DNA of 64,000 nt from Dimorphilus gyrociliatus (taxonomy: Eukaryota > Annelida > Polychaeta > Dinophilidae), in NCBI GenBank assembly GCA_904063045.1, contig CAJFCJ010000009.1:2232968-2296967 (forward strand), read 5' to 3'. Positions 39,295 through 52,000 of the stretch are shown piece after piece. The notes beneath the pieces were generated by a model, which was given only the letters and a program-made list of their open reading frames with translations, was not told where the DNA came from and made no database searches. Position numbers and translations under genes: made by a program. Position 1 is the first letter of the stretch; each line of letters begins with the position of its first letter.

Positions 39295-41579
39295 ATTTAA
39301 GGTTGCTATAGAAAGAAATATTTAAGAGTGACGGTGCTAATTCAACGCTCAGTGGTCGATGCTAATGACTTTTTGTAGTACGGATTTGGTGGCATTGACG
39401 TTCTAAATTACTAATTATATGTTATGAGAAAGTAATTATATTGCATGATTTTTCTCCCCATTGATTCCCTCTCCTGGTAAATAATTTCACTAGTTTTAGT
39501 CATTAATCCTTCCATTATAACCAAAAAGTTACATTTATTCTCTATATTTCTCTCTCTCTCGCTCCCTCCCTCCCTCTTTCTTCTACTCCACACATTAAAA
39601 TATATTAATATTCATTTCAATAGATTATATAAACAAAACATCAAAATATCGACCAGAGTGGCGATTGTTTCTATATATAGACGCCTTTTTTCCACCCACA
39701 ATTTACGTTAAAAGCTTTTATAGAATGAAATGACTGTATATTGAATATATTTTTCCAATAGATAAAATATATAAACACAATACTAATAAATACTTTCTTT
39801 TCTTTGAGGAATTTAAAAGAAGATAGATATAAAAACTTGACTCTTAACTGCGCATTAAATCTCTCTTTTCTAGTCTTTAAACCTGATTAAATACTGTTTT
39901 ATTTAAGAATAGGATAATATTAATGTCTTCTTCTATATAAAGTCTATACAATATACAATATCAAATAGCATAGAGAAACGCTAAACTGTCGTATTTGTAA
40001 CCATAAAATCTAATACAAAATCTCTCATTAATCGGATAGGAAAAGAGAGATGGATAAGGTTGATAGAGGCATTTAGGACCTTAATTATCAAATATTACTG
40101 AATTTTAACCAAAAAGCATTAATTAATACAAATAAGTTTATTAAGTTATTGCATCATTCAATAGTGTTTCTCTACTTACAAAAATTTTTTACATGAGGTC
40201 GGTGGATCGTATTGCAGTTGGTGAGTAGCAAATTCCGATTGCTGTATCGCACTATTTCCCCAATCGATACATTGCAATCAAAATGCAAAAAGGCTTATTG
40301 TAAATTACCTCTTTTTTTCTATGTTTTGCATAATTTCTATCGATTTCGATATTGTAAGAAAGCTAAGACGGCGCGACATCAACTAGATAAATAAAAGTCA
40401 TAATTTTCTAAAAATATCTAATTAAGTAACGATAATAATATAAAAAAATTATTATCTAAATAGCAAATAACCTTTGTATTGCTTTTTTTTAGAATATTAT
40501 CCAACATATGTTTCTTCTTTTTTTTCTTCTTCTTCTTTAATTCTATGGAAATTCTATACTAAAGAATTTTTTATTCTTTTATTCTATTTAAAAAATATTT
40601 CTAACCTGTAAAACTTTTTACTCATAATAATAATTAATAGTTTTTATATTACGTAATGAGCGATAATAAAATATCTTTTGAATTCGCGTACTCGCTATTC
40701 CGAAAGTAATTTTTTTGTTGGAGGTGTATCGTCAAAGCGTTTTTATCCTTAGGTTTGGAAAGAGAGAACTTATATAACCTACAAAAAGTTGTACTTACTT
40801 ATTCTAAGAGAATCTATTCTTAATTAAAAAACAAAGTTTAACTTTAATGAATTATTGTCAGAAGCTCTGTCAAGTTCCCTTCCAATATGGAAAAAGAGGA
40901 GGTGAATGCGCTATTTTGATTAGTAACTTAATATGATCGACCTAATGACATATATTCATCTCTTCTTTTAACACATGTTTCAGTATCACAATTTCAGGAT
41001 AACAGCTCTAGAAATAATAAAGTACACGTGTAAAGATCAGTACAAACAAATTGCTCGTCAAAAGTACAGTACCCTTAAAACGACTAGACAATTGTATAGA
41101 TACTGTAGAATTTCTTAACAATAACTTGAACCAATTATTTCCTCTAGATGGTACCCTCCCTATTCAAATGCATAATTTTCCCTATTTAAAAGACTTTATA
41201 GAATACAAGACCTATCATTTTCCACGAAAACGCTTCAATCTTATAAATTTTAACAATTAAAACCTATAGAAATATTTACTTTTCTCAAATAGTCCCACTT
41301 TTTCAAATATTTCTTTACTATTCAAATAATAGCCATCCACAAAATACTATCATAAAGAAATATGAATATCTTTTATCATTTAACATATAGCTTGAATTTA
41401 ATAATATTCTTTTTCAAGTCCTGTTTTACAGACACAAACTCGACATTCATTTGAACTTGAGTTAAATTCTAATTTTCAAGAGATAGTATAAATATGTAGT
41501 ACAAGAATTCAAAACGCCATTCAAAAAAAATATATAAGATTCTACATAATATCTTTGAATTTAAATGAAGTCTCAGGAT
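39295..41579. other. 2.3-kb gene-free interval between the decarboxylase copies
   Basis: The longest stretch without a gene in the window. AT-rich, with simple CT-rich and T-rich runs (for example near 39545-39590 and 40505-40545). Open frames at 40212-40394 and 41051-41260 have no recognisable features. It contains the promoter of copy A and 3' flank of copy B; no third decarboxylase remnant seen. Confidence 0.5.
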
Positions 41580-43360
41580 TCATAGCCTTTCTCTAAGTGA
41601 TGTCATTGATAGCTCGTTTATCACTTTCCAAGCATAATTGATATCATCTGACGTTGTACGTTGCGAGCACACGACAAATCTCAAATAGTATCTTGATTTT
41701 GAAGCTCCTGCTATTAGATATATTCTTTTGTCCTTATATAAAGCATCGTGTAAATTCTTTGTAAGTTGATCATCGCCCTGTAAAAATTCCGTTTTAGTAA
41801 GTAACAGTTCTTATACTCCATCATTATTTTGCTTCTATTTTACCTTCAAACGGAAGCATACAATTCCCATTGTTACTGGATGAGTTATTTCAAACTTTTC
41901 ACTAGAACGAACGAGGTTTTCAAACTCTTTGGCCAATTCAACGTGCTAAATAAAAGAAAATTATATTCTAACTTTGTGTTGTAATTGACAGATAACAGCT
42001 TACTTTTCTTATATAACTTTGTAGGTTGTTGATCCCCATTAAGCGCAGTACGAACCATATCTTAAGCGATCGAAATCGTCTTCCTAGAGGTATTTGCCAA
42101 TTCTGAATTTCAATACATTTGTAAATTTCTTGTGCTTTTAATGTTTAAAAAAAACTATTACTGTACCCGATAATCCAACAACTTTTCCTTTTCTTTACTT
42201 TCGAGATATATTCGATCTACATTAAAACTTTCAACCAAATATTTCTTATTCTTCAACCACAATGTGGAACAGTCGAATGTTACTAAAAGCCATTTATGAG
42301 GGTTAAAGTTGAACGAGTCGGCGAACTAATGATATGGATATGCTATAAATAAATCAAGACTTGTGAATAGTTACCTCTACACCATCAAGAAGTGGTCGAA
42401 ATTCAGGACAAATGAAAGATGATCCAGCATACGCGGCGTCGATATGAAGCCAAATATCATGCTTCTTACCTAAAAAATCACGCGTATATATATAATATAT
42501 ATTATGTATATAGTACACAAAATAGTAAAGATATTTACAAACAGGTCCAACTTCTAGTAGTCTATCAAAGGCACAACTTGGTGTTGTCCCCAAAGTAGCT
42601 ACAACGTAGAATGGAATTAAACCATTGTCAATATCTTTTTGAATCATTTCTTCCAATGCTTCTCCAGTCATCTCTTCGTTTTCATTACTTGGAACACTTC
42701 GATATTCAACGGCGGCCAATAAACAAGCTCTTTCAACTGATGAATGAGCTTGATCAGATGTGTAAACCACAAGTTTTTTTATAGATTTCGAAGAATTAAT
42801 ATGTTTGCTTAAGGCTTTACTTCTTGCAGCCAGCAACATTAAGAATGTTGATTCACTGGCAGTTCCTTGAATGACTCCACCTATTTAGATTAAAAAGAAT
42901 TCTTTTATATTAAATTTATAGAACATAATAAATGAGTAAAAGAACCTCCTTCTCCAGTTGATAAAAACTCTTCAGGTAACTGAAGCATCTTTGCCAACCA
43001 ATCCATCATAGCAAATTCCAATTCGGTGCAGGCAGGACTGGACGCCCAAGAAAAACCTACACAACTTAACGAGTTTGATAACATCTCTGCCAAAATTGAA
43101 GCGTAACAAGTACCACTTGGATAAAATGCGTGAAAATGAGGTGATTGCCAATGGGTTATCCCAGGCATGATAATCTTTTCAAGGTCTCCAAAAACATTTT
43201 TCCATTCGTCAGCCTTTTGCGGAGCCTCCTCAGGTATCAATGATTTCATATAGCCGGGTTCAACATCGGGTAAAGTTTTTCTTTGATCAACTGTGTCAAA
43301 ATAATCAATAATGTAATTCATCAATTGTTTTCCCCTTTCCAAAAACTCTACTGATTCCAT
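41580..43360 (-). CDS. Aromatic L-amino-acid decarboxylase, copy B (tandem paralogue)
   Basis: Same seven-exon structure as copy A with exon sizes equal except the last: 43360-42946, 42880-42539, 42469-42375, 42325-42167, 42102-42004, 41945-41844, 41777-41580; 469 aa. PLP-site residues are kept ([41 protein letters not shown]) and the mobile-loop Tyr survives in DRIYLESK. The substrate-side segment has drifted: [19 protein letters not shown] replaces the near-invariant PTxxSYP, and the helix after it reads [10 protein letters not shown]. This suggests a changed substrate range or relaxed constraint. Internal exons and introns are nearly identical to copy A while the ends are not. Confidence 0.9.
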
Positions 43361-43936
43361 TATGTAATTGTTTTTTTTGTCGAAAAAATTTTGATTTTTA
43401 TATTCAGTCCCAACTGAAATGGAATTTTGCTGAGAAGCTATATATATAGACTAAGTATAACAAGAAAGTTCTTATATACCCACATTCAAAGATTATTCAT
43501 ATTAATAAGCGAATTGTTAAAAAATTGTATTCTTTAGGCTTTTATTACTTTTGAACTAAATATGTGAAAAGATATGTTTTATTCAATTAAAATTTGAATC
43601 TGTGACGTAAAACATTTTAATATGTGAAGGTGAACGATCTCTCGATAATAAAAATTCACTCAACAATGACAAGTTCACAGTTACCGGATTCTATACCACA
43701 TTTTTCAACAACTATTCAGTTTTATCCTAATTATCATCCACCAAAATTGCGTGAAGTCTTTTCATAAGCTTGTTGTTATTATTGTTGAGGCTGTTGCTGC
43801 CAAATCATTGTATGTTTTGAAAGGCTTATTTGGGATTTTGTCTAATTTCCTGAAAGAAAAATTTCATATAAAGTTTAGACAAAAAGAAATTCAATTTTTT
43901 TAATATTTATATGAGCGATAATACAAAAAATACAAG
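43361..43936. promoter_or_regulatory. Divergent 5' region of decarboxylase B and PIGM
   Basis: 576 bp between divergent ATGs; no coding exon seen. Confidence 0.35.
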
Positions 43937-45402
43937 ATGTTGGGACATATAAGATTAATTCTTCATCGAATAAGCTCGCAACCTCTGTACAAACATCTAT
44001 CATTTTCATTTATAGTCAGATTGATTCTATTCAGATATGGTTTATGGCATGATAAACATATCCGTCCGCCTTATACTGATGTGGATTATTACGTGTTTTC
44101 TGATGCTGTGAACTCTGTCGCCGAGGTTCAGTATACTTCTATATATATGATCTATATCTCTTCTATTTCCGTTATTGTTTCAATCATAGGGAGGTTCACC
44201 ATACGATAGAGCTACATATCGATATACCCCTCTTCTAGCATGGATCCTTTTACCCAACTATTACATCTCACCACATTTCGGAAAAATTCTCTTCATGATT
44301 TTTGACATCATCGCCTCTTACTTAATATACGATATTGTGTGTTATTGTAAAGGATTTAACCATAAAACAGGGATTATGAGTTCCATGGTTTGGCTATATA
44401 ATCCAATAACTGCTACAGTATCAAGCAGAGGGAATGCTGAAAGTTTAATGGCTGTTCTTGTTCTTTTAACTTTAAAATACCTTATGAAATGTAAAGAAAG
44501 TATGAAAAATTTGTGCTTGACTGGTTTTTATTACGGAATATCAGTTCACTTTAAAATTTATCCAATAACTTACGCACTTCCGTTTTATCTTGTTATATGC
44601 AGTGATTTAAATAAGAAATGGTGTCTCTTTGGTTATCCAATCCTACCTGATTGGAGAAGAATCAACTTTATATTCTGTTCAGCATCAACTTTCATACTTT
44701 TAACTTTTATTGGCTATTACGCGTATGTATTAGCATATTGATATATTATTAATGAACGTATATTATCGTACTTTAGGTATGGTTGGATATTCATTGAAGA
44801 AACATATCTTTATCACCTTACCAGGAAGGATATTAAACACAATTTTTCCCCATATTTCTATATGTATTATTTATATACCAACACTAATTGGTCAAAACTA
44901 TTATCTCTCGTTGTTTTTATACCTCAATTAACTATTTGGATTGCTTCAGCGTTTAAATTTGCTAAGAAAATAGAATTAGTGTGTTTTGTTCATACTTTTA
45001 CTTTTGTAGCATTTAATAAAGTTTGCACTTCTCAGGTAAGAAACACTATTTAAATTATTTAAAATAAGATTAACTTCCTTGTTTCAGTACTTTTTATGGT
45101 ATTTAAGTCTTTTACCATTAATTATACCTTATATGAAAATATCTGTTTTTAAAGCTGTTTTTCTAGTATTGGCATGGATAGTTTCACAAGTAAGAATCAA
45201 TTTTCATCATTCTATTCTCTATTCACATCCATCTATACAGGGTTTATGGTTACAAAATGCCTACTATCTTGAGTTTTTAGGAAGAAATACGTTTCGTGGA
45301 ATATGGATGTCCGGACTTTTTTTCCAACTTGTTAATGCCTTCATCGTATTAACAGTTGTACAGTCGTACAAAGATAAGAAATCGAATGACAAAGATAAAT
45401 GA
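43937..45402 (+). CDS. PIGM: GPI mannosyltransferase 1
   Basis: ER multi-pass enzyme adding the first alpha-1,4 mannose to GPI precursors. Exons: 43937-44125, 44190-44722, 44777-45035, 45088-45402; 431 aa. The lumenal catalytic motif is in RPPYTDVDYYVFSDA (Asp-Val-Asp), followed by SPYDRATYRYTPLLAW, GNAESLMA, VHFKIYPITYALPF, YGWIFIEETYLYHLTRKD and NFSPYFYMYYLY, all PIGM signatures in the right order. Eight or more hydrophobic helices are visible. The C-terminus is Lys-rich (DKKSNDKDK), usable as an ER-retention-type tail. Confidence 0.94.
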
Positions 45403-45564
45403 ACATTCAAAAATTAATTTGAAAATTTCAACAGCATTGGCATTTCTTTGAAATAGACGAATAATGCAATCGAAGAATTGTTTCGGGTTTTTATAAAGAT
45501 ACTTTTATTTTATAACAAAACATCGACAAATACAAAAATTGACTTAAGAATAGTCTATTTGAAA

Positions 45565-46681
45565 TTAAGTGTCCATATCTTCGTCCTCTCTATCTCCGTT
45601 TGCGGCCTTTGCTATATCTGTAGACAAAGCGTAAGAAGAAATCTCGACTTTTGAATGAAACAACACTTACCCATATGCACATCATCTCGGCCAGGAACTT
45701 GTCCTGATTTTAGCATAGCTTGAAGTTTTTCTACACTCTCCATCGAATCAGCATTCTCAATTGCTTTCTAAGAAGACAAAAAAAAATAAATAAGCTAAAA
45801 AAGGTAGCAAATTATGGTAGTATTACTTTGATGAGATCTCTTTCCTCTTTCTCTGCGGCCGTTCTTTGAGGTACTTTTACTGGTTCGCCAGGTACAAAAG
45901 TATTGGACTTCTTTCCGAGATCTTCCGCAAGAGCTTGACCTTTCTTGCCTTTGAACATTTTAGTTGCTGTATCTCTCTCCTTACAAGCAAAAAGTAACAC
46001 GGTCATCACTTGTCAATATTTTATATTATAAACTTACAATCTTTCGAACTCTTTGAAAGTCCAAAATGCGCACTTGGGGCAACTTATGAATTATATATAA
46101 TCTGTAATCTTTCTTGTTGGCTATAGGATTTCTCATGAAACTATAAATAAAAATAATGAATAATTAGGCAAAAATATTATATTAAAAAAGTTTTTATGTA
46201 GAGCAAACATACCTGACAGTTGTTAATTTTTTTAATTCTTGTAAAGAATCGATATCTCCTAACTCCTGAAGGTTATTATTTGTCAATATGAGAGTTTCCA
46301 AATTTGGTAAGCATTCTTCAAGACCAGAAGCAATTCGCCTAATAAGTTTAAAATGTATTATAAGAAATCATGTGTACATTTAAATTCCACACTACTTACT
46401 GTATTCTATTATTGCCCAGAAGTAAGTTTTTCAATCGTCTTAAAAGTGGAAATCCGTCAAGTTTTCGAACCTCATTGTCAGTCATATCAATAGTATCGAA
46501 CTGGTCCTATATTGTACTAAAATTCTAAGCATTTAAAATCAAATAACGAGATACTAACCAGAGTTGCTCCAAGATTTTCAATCATTGGAAATTTATATCC
46601 ACGCAGTTGCAATTCACGGTCCCTCACGGGGTTAGTGAACTGCTCGGCTTGTTCAATTAAATCAACAGTCAATTTTACCAT
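45565..46681 (-). CDS. SNRPA1: U2 small nuclear ribonucleoprotein A'
   Basis: Leucine-rich-repeat component of the U2 snRNP that pairs with U2B''. Exons (minus): 46681-46559, 46506-46400, 46338-46213, 46140-46038, 45979-45827, 45767-45671, 45617-45565; 253 aa. LRR blocks: RDRELQLRGYKFPMIENLGATLDQFDTID, GFPLLRRLKNLLLGNNRI, LETLILTNNNLQELGD, RNPIANKKDYRLYIIHKLPQVRILDFQ. The tail MFKGKKGQALAEDLG and SGQVPGRDD also match. Head-to-head with the ARB2A-like gene, 357 bp apart. Confidence 0.95.
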
Positions 46682-47038
46682 TTTTTATCAATAACAAAGT
46701 ATTCAATTACAATAAATATGTATCGGCGTCTACAAAGCGATATTACCTCAATATCTAAAAGACGACATTTTAGGGATATTCCGTTTCCGGGGAGTCAGAA
46801 CGCGCATGCGCAGTAAGATAACACTTGACGAATAACCTTCCACTATTTGAATTTCAAGCCAATTTGAAACAATTGTAAAGATAAGCATAAAAATTCCAAA
46901 TTTAATGCTCAATATAAAACATTTCGATCTGTACATTCAATACTTTATGACGTATTATATCAACAAATTATTCTTTGCAAACTGTTTAGAAAAATACGTC
47001 ACTTAGTCATTTTGAAAGATTTAATATTTCTTGCATTC
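46682..47038. promoter_or_regulatory. Divergent 5' region of SNRPA1 and ARB2A-like gene
   Basis: 357 bp between divergent ATGs, holding GCGCATGCGCAG near 46802-46813, an NRF1-type palindrome that is common in bidirectional housekeeping promoters. The motif is seen directly; its use is inferred. Confidence 0.5.
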
Positions 47039-48867
47039 ATGTATAGGGAATTAAATCTTAAACCTAGTAAAAAGAGAGTCGAAACACAATTTGTCTCTTT
47101 TACTAAATCGTCTACAGCTGAATTAAGTAGCCCATTAGAAAGTTATAAGATTAACAAAGGTAAAAGAATATTCAAACTTCTAACAGACGATGATCTCTAT
47201 CAAAAGTTTGACGATTTTAGAGAAACAAATCCTTTTTCAACAAAGCGTAAGTATACGAAATAAAGAAGAAATCTTTAATTTCTTATTATAAATAATGAAC
47301 TTTAGCTTACGAGGTTTTAATCAAGCGCCTTGAATCTAAGCATTACGGAGCCAACAAACTCAATAAACTTCGCTTTTTATTTAATGAAGGTTTCTATAAT
47401 TATTTTCATTATTAAAACTAATTTAAACACTAAAAAGTTAATTAGAATTGTAAATTTCATTTCCTCAAAATATAAAAACAAAGATGGCGTCCTCATAAAC
47501 AATAGAACAAACGAACCTATTAAATTTGAGAAATTTAAAAAGAAACTTCAGGAATCCATTCGGAAAGTATTGCAAATTTATCTCCATCAAGAATATCGTA
47601 TTACAGAGTAATTATAATCTTCTTTACTTCTTTCAATGTAGAATATTAATTTCTACATTTATGAACAATTATCAGAAGAAAATATGGGTAGGTTATATGT
47701 ACCAGATGTTCTAAGAGAAGATTTGCAAGATATACAATCTTGTTGTAGATTAAAAGTTAATAAATAATTTTTAAAATTATTAATTTGAATATTATCTTAT
47801 AAAGTAAGTTTTTTTACTTTTTTTTTTTAGAATTATGAACCGAAGAGTCATTTTATCTATGCAACAAAAAATTGGCATTTCGCGAAGAATTTAATAATCT
47901 TTTATCCATCTCCACCAGGTATTCCTGGATTTTGGAATAGAAGGTTTCTATCTATATAGCTTTATAACTATTAAATTTTAATTAAAATTGTTATTAGCTG
48001 GTTATTAGAAGATGGAGTGTCTTTGGAAAAAGCCTCTGTAATACCATTTATAGTAAGAGGTCATGCTGATGGTTATGGGTGTCTTCTTCTTATACCCTAC
48101 TTCAACGTTGGTAGTAATAACAAGCCCCTTTTAGGCTCAGAAAATCCTTTGAATCATGTTAAAACTTTCTGGTCTCGAATTAGTGAATATGCAAGAGGAA
48201 AAATATTTATAATTGCTCATAAATCAGGTTGCGAATTAGCTTTAAAGCACGCAAGTATTAGATTGATAATACTAATTTTATTATCTATGAATTATAAACA
48301 AAACAGGCTTTTAATCAACCTTCCATCTTTGAAAAATATGCTAAAGGATTAGCCCTTATTGATCCTCTAATTTCTAGCATTTTTAAATCTAACGACTATT
48401 TTAAGCAGCTTCTTAAAATGGTAAAAAAAATACAAAATATAATATAAGTAATCTATCCAGTACGATTCTACTTTTAAAGCTAAATATCAGATCCTGGTCA
48501 ACTTCAGATTTACCTCTTAATGAAAGAATCGAGGATTTACCTCTAATTGTCGATGGTACTCACATATCCATTGACCGTTTTTCTGCCGGTAAGAACTAGA
48601 CAAACTATAAATCCTAAAGAAATTAAAATATGTAAGTTTAACACTCCTTTAGGTACTTTATGCGAAGCAGATGTACCAAAAAATACTCTGGGGTCAATCT
48701 TTAAATATTTCGAATGTGTTCAACGTAGTCAGTCCCTTCCTCATCGATTTATCATTAAAAATAAAGTGGAAAGTCAAAACGATTCCCAACAGATAGATAA
48801 AGATAAAACATATACAATTGAAGCAGAAAAGAGTTCTCTTTTAGTTGATCAAACAGAAGAAAGTTGA
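47039..48867 (+). CDS. ARB2A/FAM172A-like alpha/beta-hydrolase-fold protein
   Basis: Exons by hand: 47039-47246, 47306-47389, 47484-47597, 47676-47755, 47831-47943, 47998-48250, 48307-48420, about 48491-48588, and 48620-48867. Similarity to FAM172A/ARB2A: RFLFNE then DGVLINNRTNEPIKF, EPKSHFIYATKNWHFAKNLIIF, PFIVRGHADGYGCLLLIPYFN, FIIAHKSGCELAL (AHSYGG-like elbow, here AHKSG), GLALIDPLI and GSIFKYFE. The nucleophile-elbow Ser is kept but the surrounding Gly pattern is weak. The sixth intron appears to be GC-AG. The join between 48420 and the next exon is not resolved in frame. Family members act in nuclear Argonaute/splicing links; function here is unknown. Confidence 0.65.
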
Positions 48868-49032
48868 ACAAGTTGCATGAATTTATCGAATATTTATTTG
48901 TAAAAATCGTTCTGTAAACTAATATAAGTTTGGTATTTACAAAGGATCAATCACTTCTAGCTGGTTGTAAATTAATATTGATCATATAAGATATTATGAT
49001 GAAGAATAAAATAATTTCTCTTCATTAAAACA
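48868..49032. other. Short convergent 3' gap
   Basis: 165 bp between two convergent stop codons; both 3' UTRs must be compact or overlap. Confidence 0.4.
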
Positions 49033-52000
49033 CTAGATAGGCTCCTTTATACTTCCGGTCAAAGATTTCAATAATACAGCATCATTTAATTTAAAACTTT
49101 GAACGTATTGTCCACTTTTAAGAGTTAAAGATATTTTTCCTTGTCGAGTCATAGTAATTACAGTGGTTGATCGATTGAAAAAGAAATTAAAGGATGACTG
49201 ACGATAGTCAATTCCAATTAAACGTAATTGAGCAGTATTTTCTGGTAAGATACACTTAAAAGTCAGACGATCCGGATATAATCGAAAACCGCCATAACCG
49301 AATAATATATTTTGTAAGAATCCTCCCATTCCTATTTTAAAAGCAGTATGATTAAAGTAATATAGTCCTTTTATAGCCAAATATTATCGCTTACCTGTTA
49401 AGAAGTTTGCCGCCGATTTGGAAACGCCTTGAACCGTCTCTGACCAAACCTTATAGAAAATATAAAACAGTATAGGCTTCATTAATTTTAATTAAAATAT
49501 CCATACCTGATACTCATTAACAATGTAGTCCAAATTTTTCCTGAAGAATTTATCGGCTGCCTTTGTTTCATTTAACTCAAGATGACCGATACTGTGCATA
49601 GACCATGTCATTGCTGGACCATTTGGATCGGTTACCTATGAATTATTCATGAAAAGCTTATTACTATATGCATTATGATGAAGATTAATTAGTTCATTTA
49701 CATTTTCGTATATTTTTAAATCGTTAATTTGAGTACTACGCTTCATTTGAACCATCAATGGATATTTTAGTAATACAACATCAGCTTGCTTTACTTTTCT
49801 TCCTATTGTATAACCTTCATATTCTGGATGATAATCTCGCACTTGATCGTAAGGTTTAAATAGTTTGTTGCTAACGTGACTCCATCTATCAGTAATATTA
49901 ACACCGGCTTTAGCCAAAGCTGACAAAGTTCCTCGAATTGACAGATCAGCGATTTCATTAGTATAAATGGAATTATTAACGTGATCATTATATTCATCGG
50001 GTCCAAGAACATCTAATATTTCATATAGTCCTCTACTTTTGCTATAATTACTCCTTGAAACCCAAAAATCGCATATGCCTGTAAGTATCTCCTGATATGG
50101 TCCATTGGAAACTTCAGAGTAGTTTCCTGACGCGTACAAGTACTGTAAAATCGCGAAAGCAACATCTCCAGTGATATGAATTTCTCGATTTCTCGGTCCA
50201 TCAGCAGTAATTGGACATGCTTCTATTCCTGTAAAAGCAGATTCCCAAGGGTATCTTAAACCTTTAAAGCCTGATAATTTTGCATTTTTGGCAGCGAAGA
50301 GTTTCGTTCTATTTCTCGTTTCTACAATCATCTTTCCCCAGTTTTCGTGTAACATTAAAATAGACGGATACATCCACGTTTCTTGATCCCAGAAGACATG
50401 ACCCAGATAATCCTAAAAAATTTATATAAAATATTTAATTATAAACAATATGACATTCATTTCTTACTTGTGCTTCTCGTCCAAAAGGAAGACCTGAAGG
50501 TGATAATCCAATAAAAGGGCTCTTGGGATTACGTCTAACTGGTATTGAACTGTAGAGATAGTATTGAGAGCCGATAACAGCTCTGCTTAGTTCATCATCA
50601 CCGTCGATTTCAATTCTTCCCTCATTCCAAACCTTTCTCCAGGCATCTCTATGAATTTGATAGAGACGATCTTTCTTAATCAATTTTTGGGCTGTATTCA
50701 TATAAGATATTGATAAATAACTTTTAAGCTTTGACTAAAAGCAAAGAGATAAGAATAAACCTTTCTTGTAAGCCCTGAAAGTGTCTACTTTGTTATTCGA
50801 GATTGACGTTATAAAGAACCATTTAGTATTTAAAGGCTCGTCAGCTGATACTTTCATTTTTCTAGATTTGTCATAGAGAATATGAACTTCTGATGGAGGA
50901 ACACCTTCTACCTCTATTGTATTCACATGACCAAATTTATAAATAACATCATCAGGGACATTAATAGTTGTTCTCTGAAAAGTTATATCGTCTCCTCCGT
51001 GCCATTTGATAATATCAAACTCTAATTCAAGATCAATTTCTTGATATCTATGTAATTCGATTTCAACAACCAACAATTCAGTTATATCCCTATGAGCGTA
51101 GAGTTTATGCCTTATTTGGAAATTTCTGTTCATAATATGCTGAATAAAAGTACCTACACAAAGGTAAAGATTAAGGTACCGTAGGAAAAATATTAGCTTT
51201 ATATTGTACTGACCTTCATAGGCATCTAAGACGTATTGTCTCACGAACGCACCATGATTTGGTTTAACACCAGTGATATTAAAAGCACATGTTGTTGGAA
51301 TAATAGCTCTATGAGTATCTCCTTCCTTTGCCAAACCATTGTATAAACCATTTACAAAGACATTTGGTGAGTTTACAACAGTTCCAAGTTGGCCATTGGC
51401 AATAGATGGCCATTCTCGCTGTTCTTTAGGCAAGCTGTTTATAATTTAAAACAGGTTTATTATTTTTCAAAGAAATTAAAACTCTATTAGTATCCAAACA
51501 CTTACTATCTTCTTGCAAAAATGTAATTATCTTTTTCATGTTTTAAAGGTTTTAAGGGCTTAATATCAACGAAAGTGGTCCTATAATAAACTCTAGCTTT
51601 TCCTATGGCTGGAACAAATCTGAACAGGTTTGTTTTCGATTTCAGTTTCCTTGGAATAGTTGAAGAATTAGGAGATGATGTTGGAAAAGTTTGGTATTTC
51701 CACCAAACTATAGGTTCTCTTCCAATTGGTCCTAGAATCTTTGTTTTTTTAATAAGACGCATTCCCATCTGATAGTCCACATGTTTTTGTAACAATTGTC
51801 TTGCTTTTTCTGCCTCTTCATTTATCCTTTCTACATGCTCTTGTAATTTTGGTCCTGATAGTTTATCAGATAATCTATGGCTTTTTAAATTTAAATCTTC
51901 GTCTACCCAATAAGGATTAGGAGCTCTGGGCCTATTGCCATTCGTAAAAGTATGAACACTACTTCCCTTCAACGGTGAGTAACTTATAAAGTATATGAAG

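Noticed and set aside
40212-41260. Small open frames between the decarboxylase copies
   Set aside because: AT-rich DNA without motif, splice context or similarity; kept as a gene-free interval.
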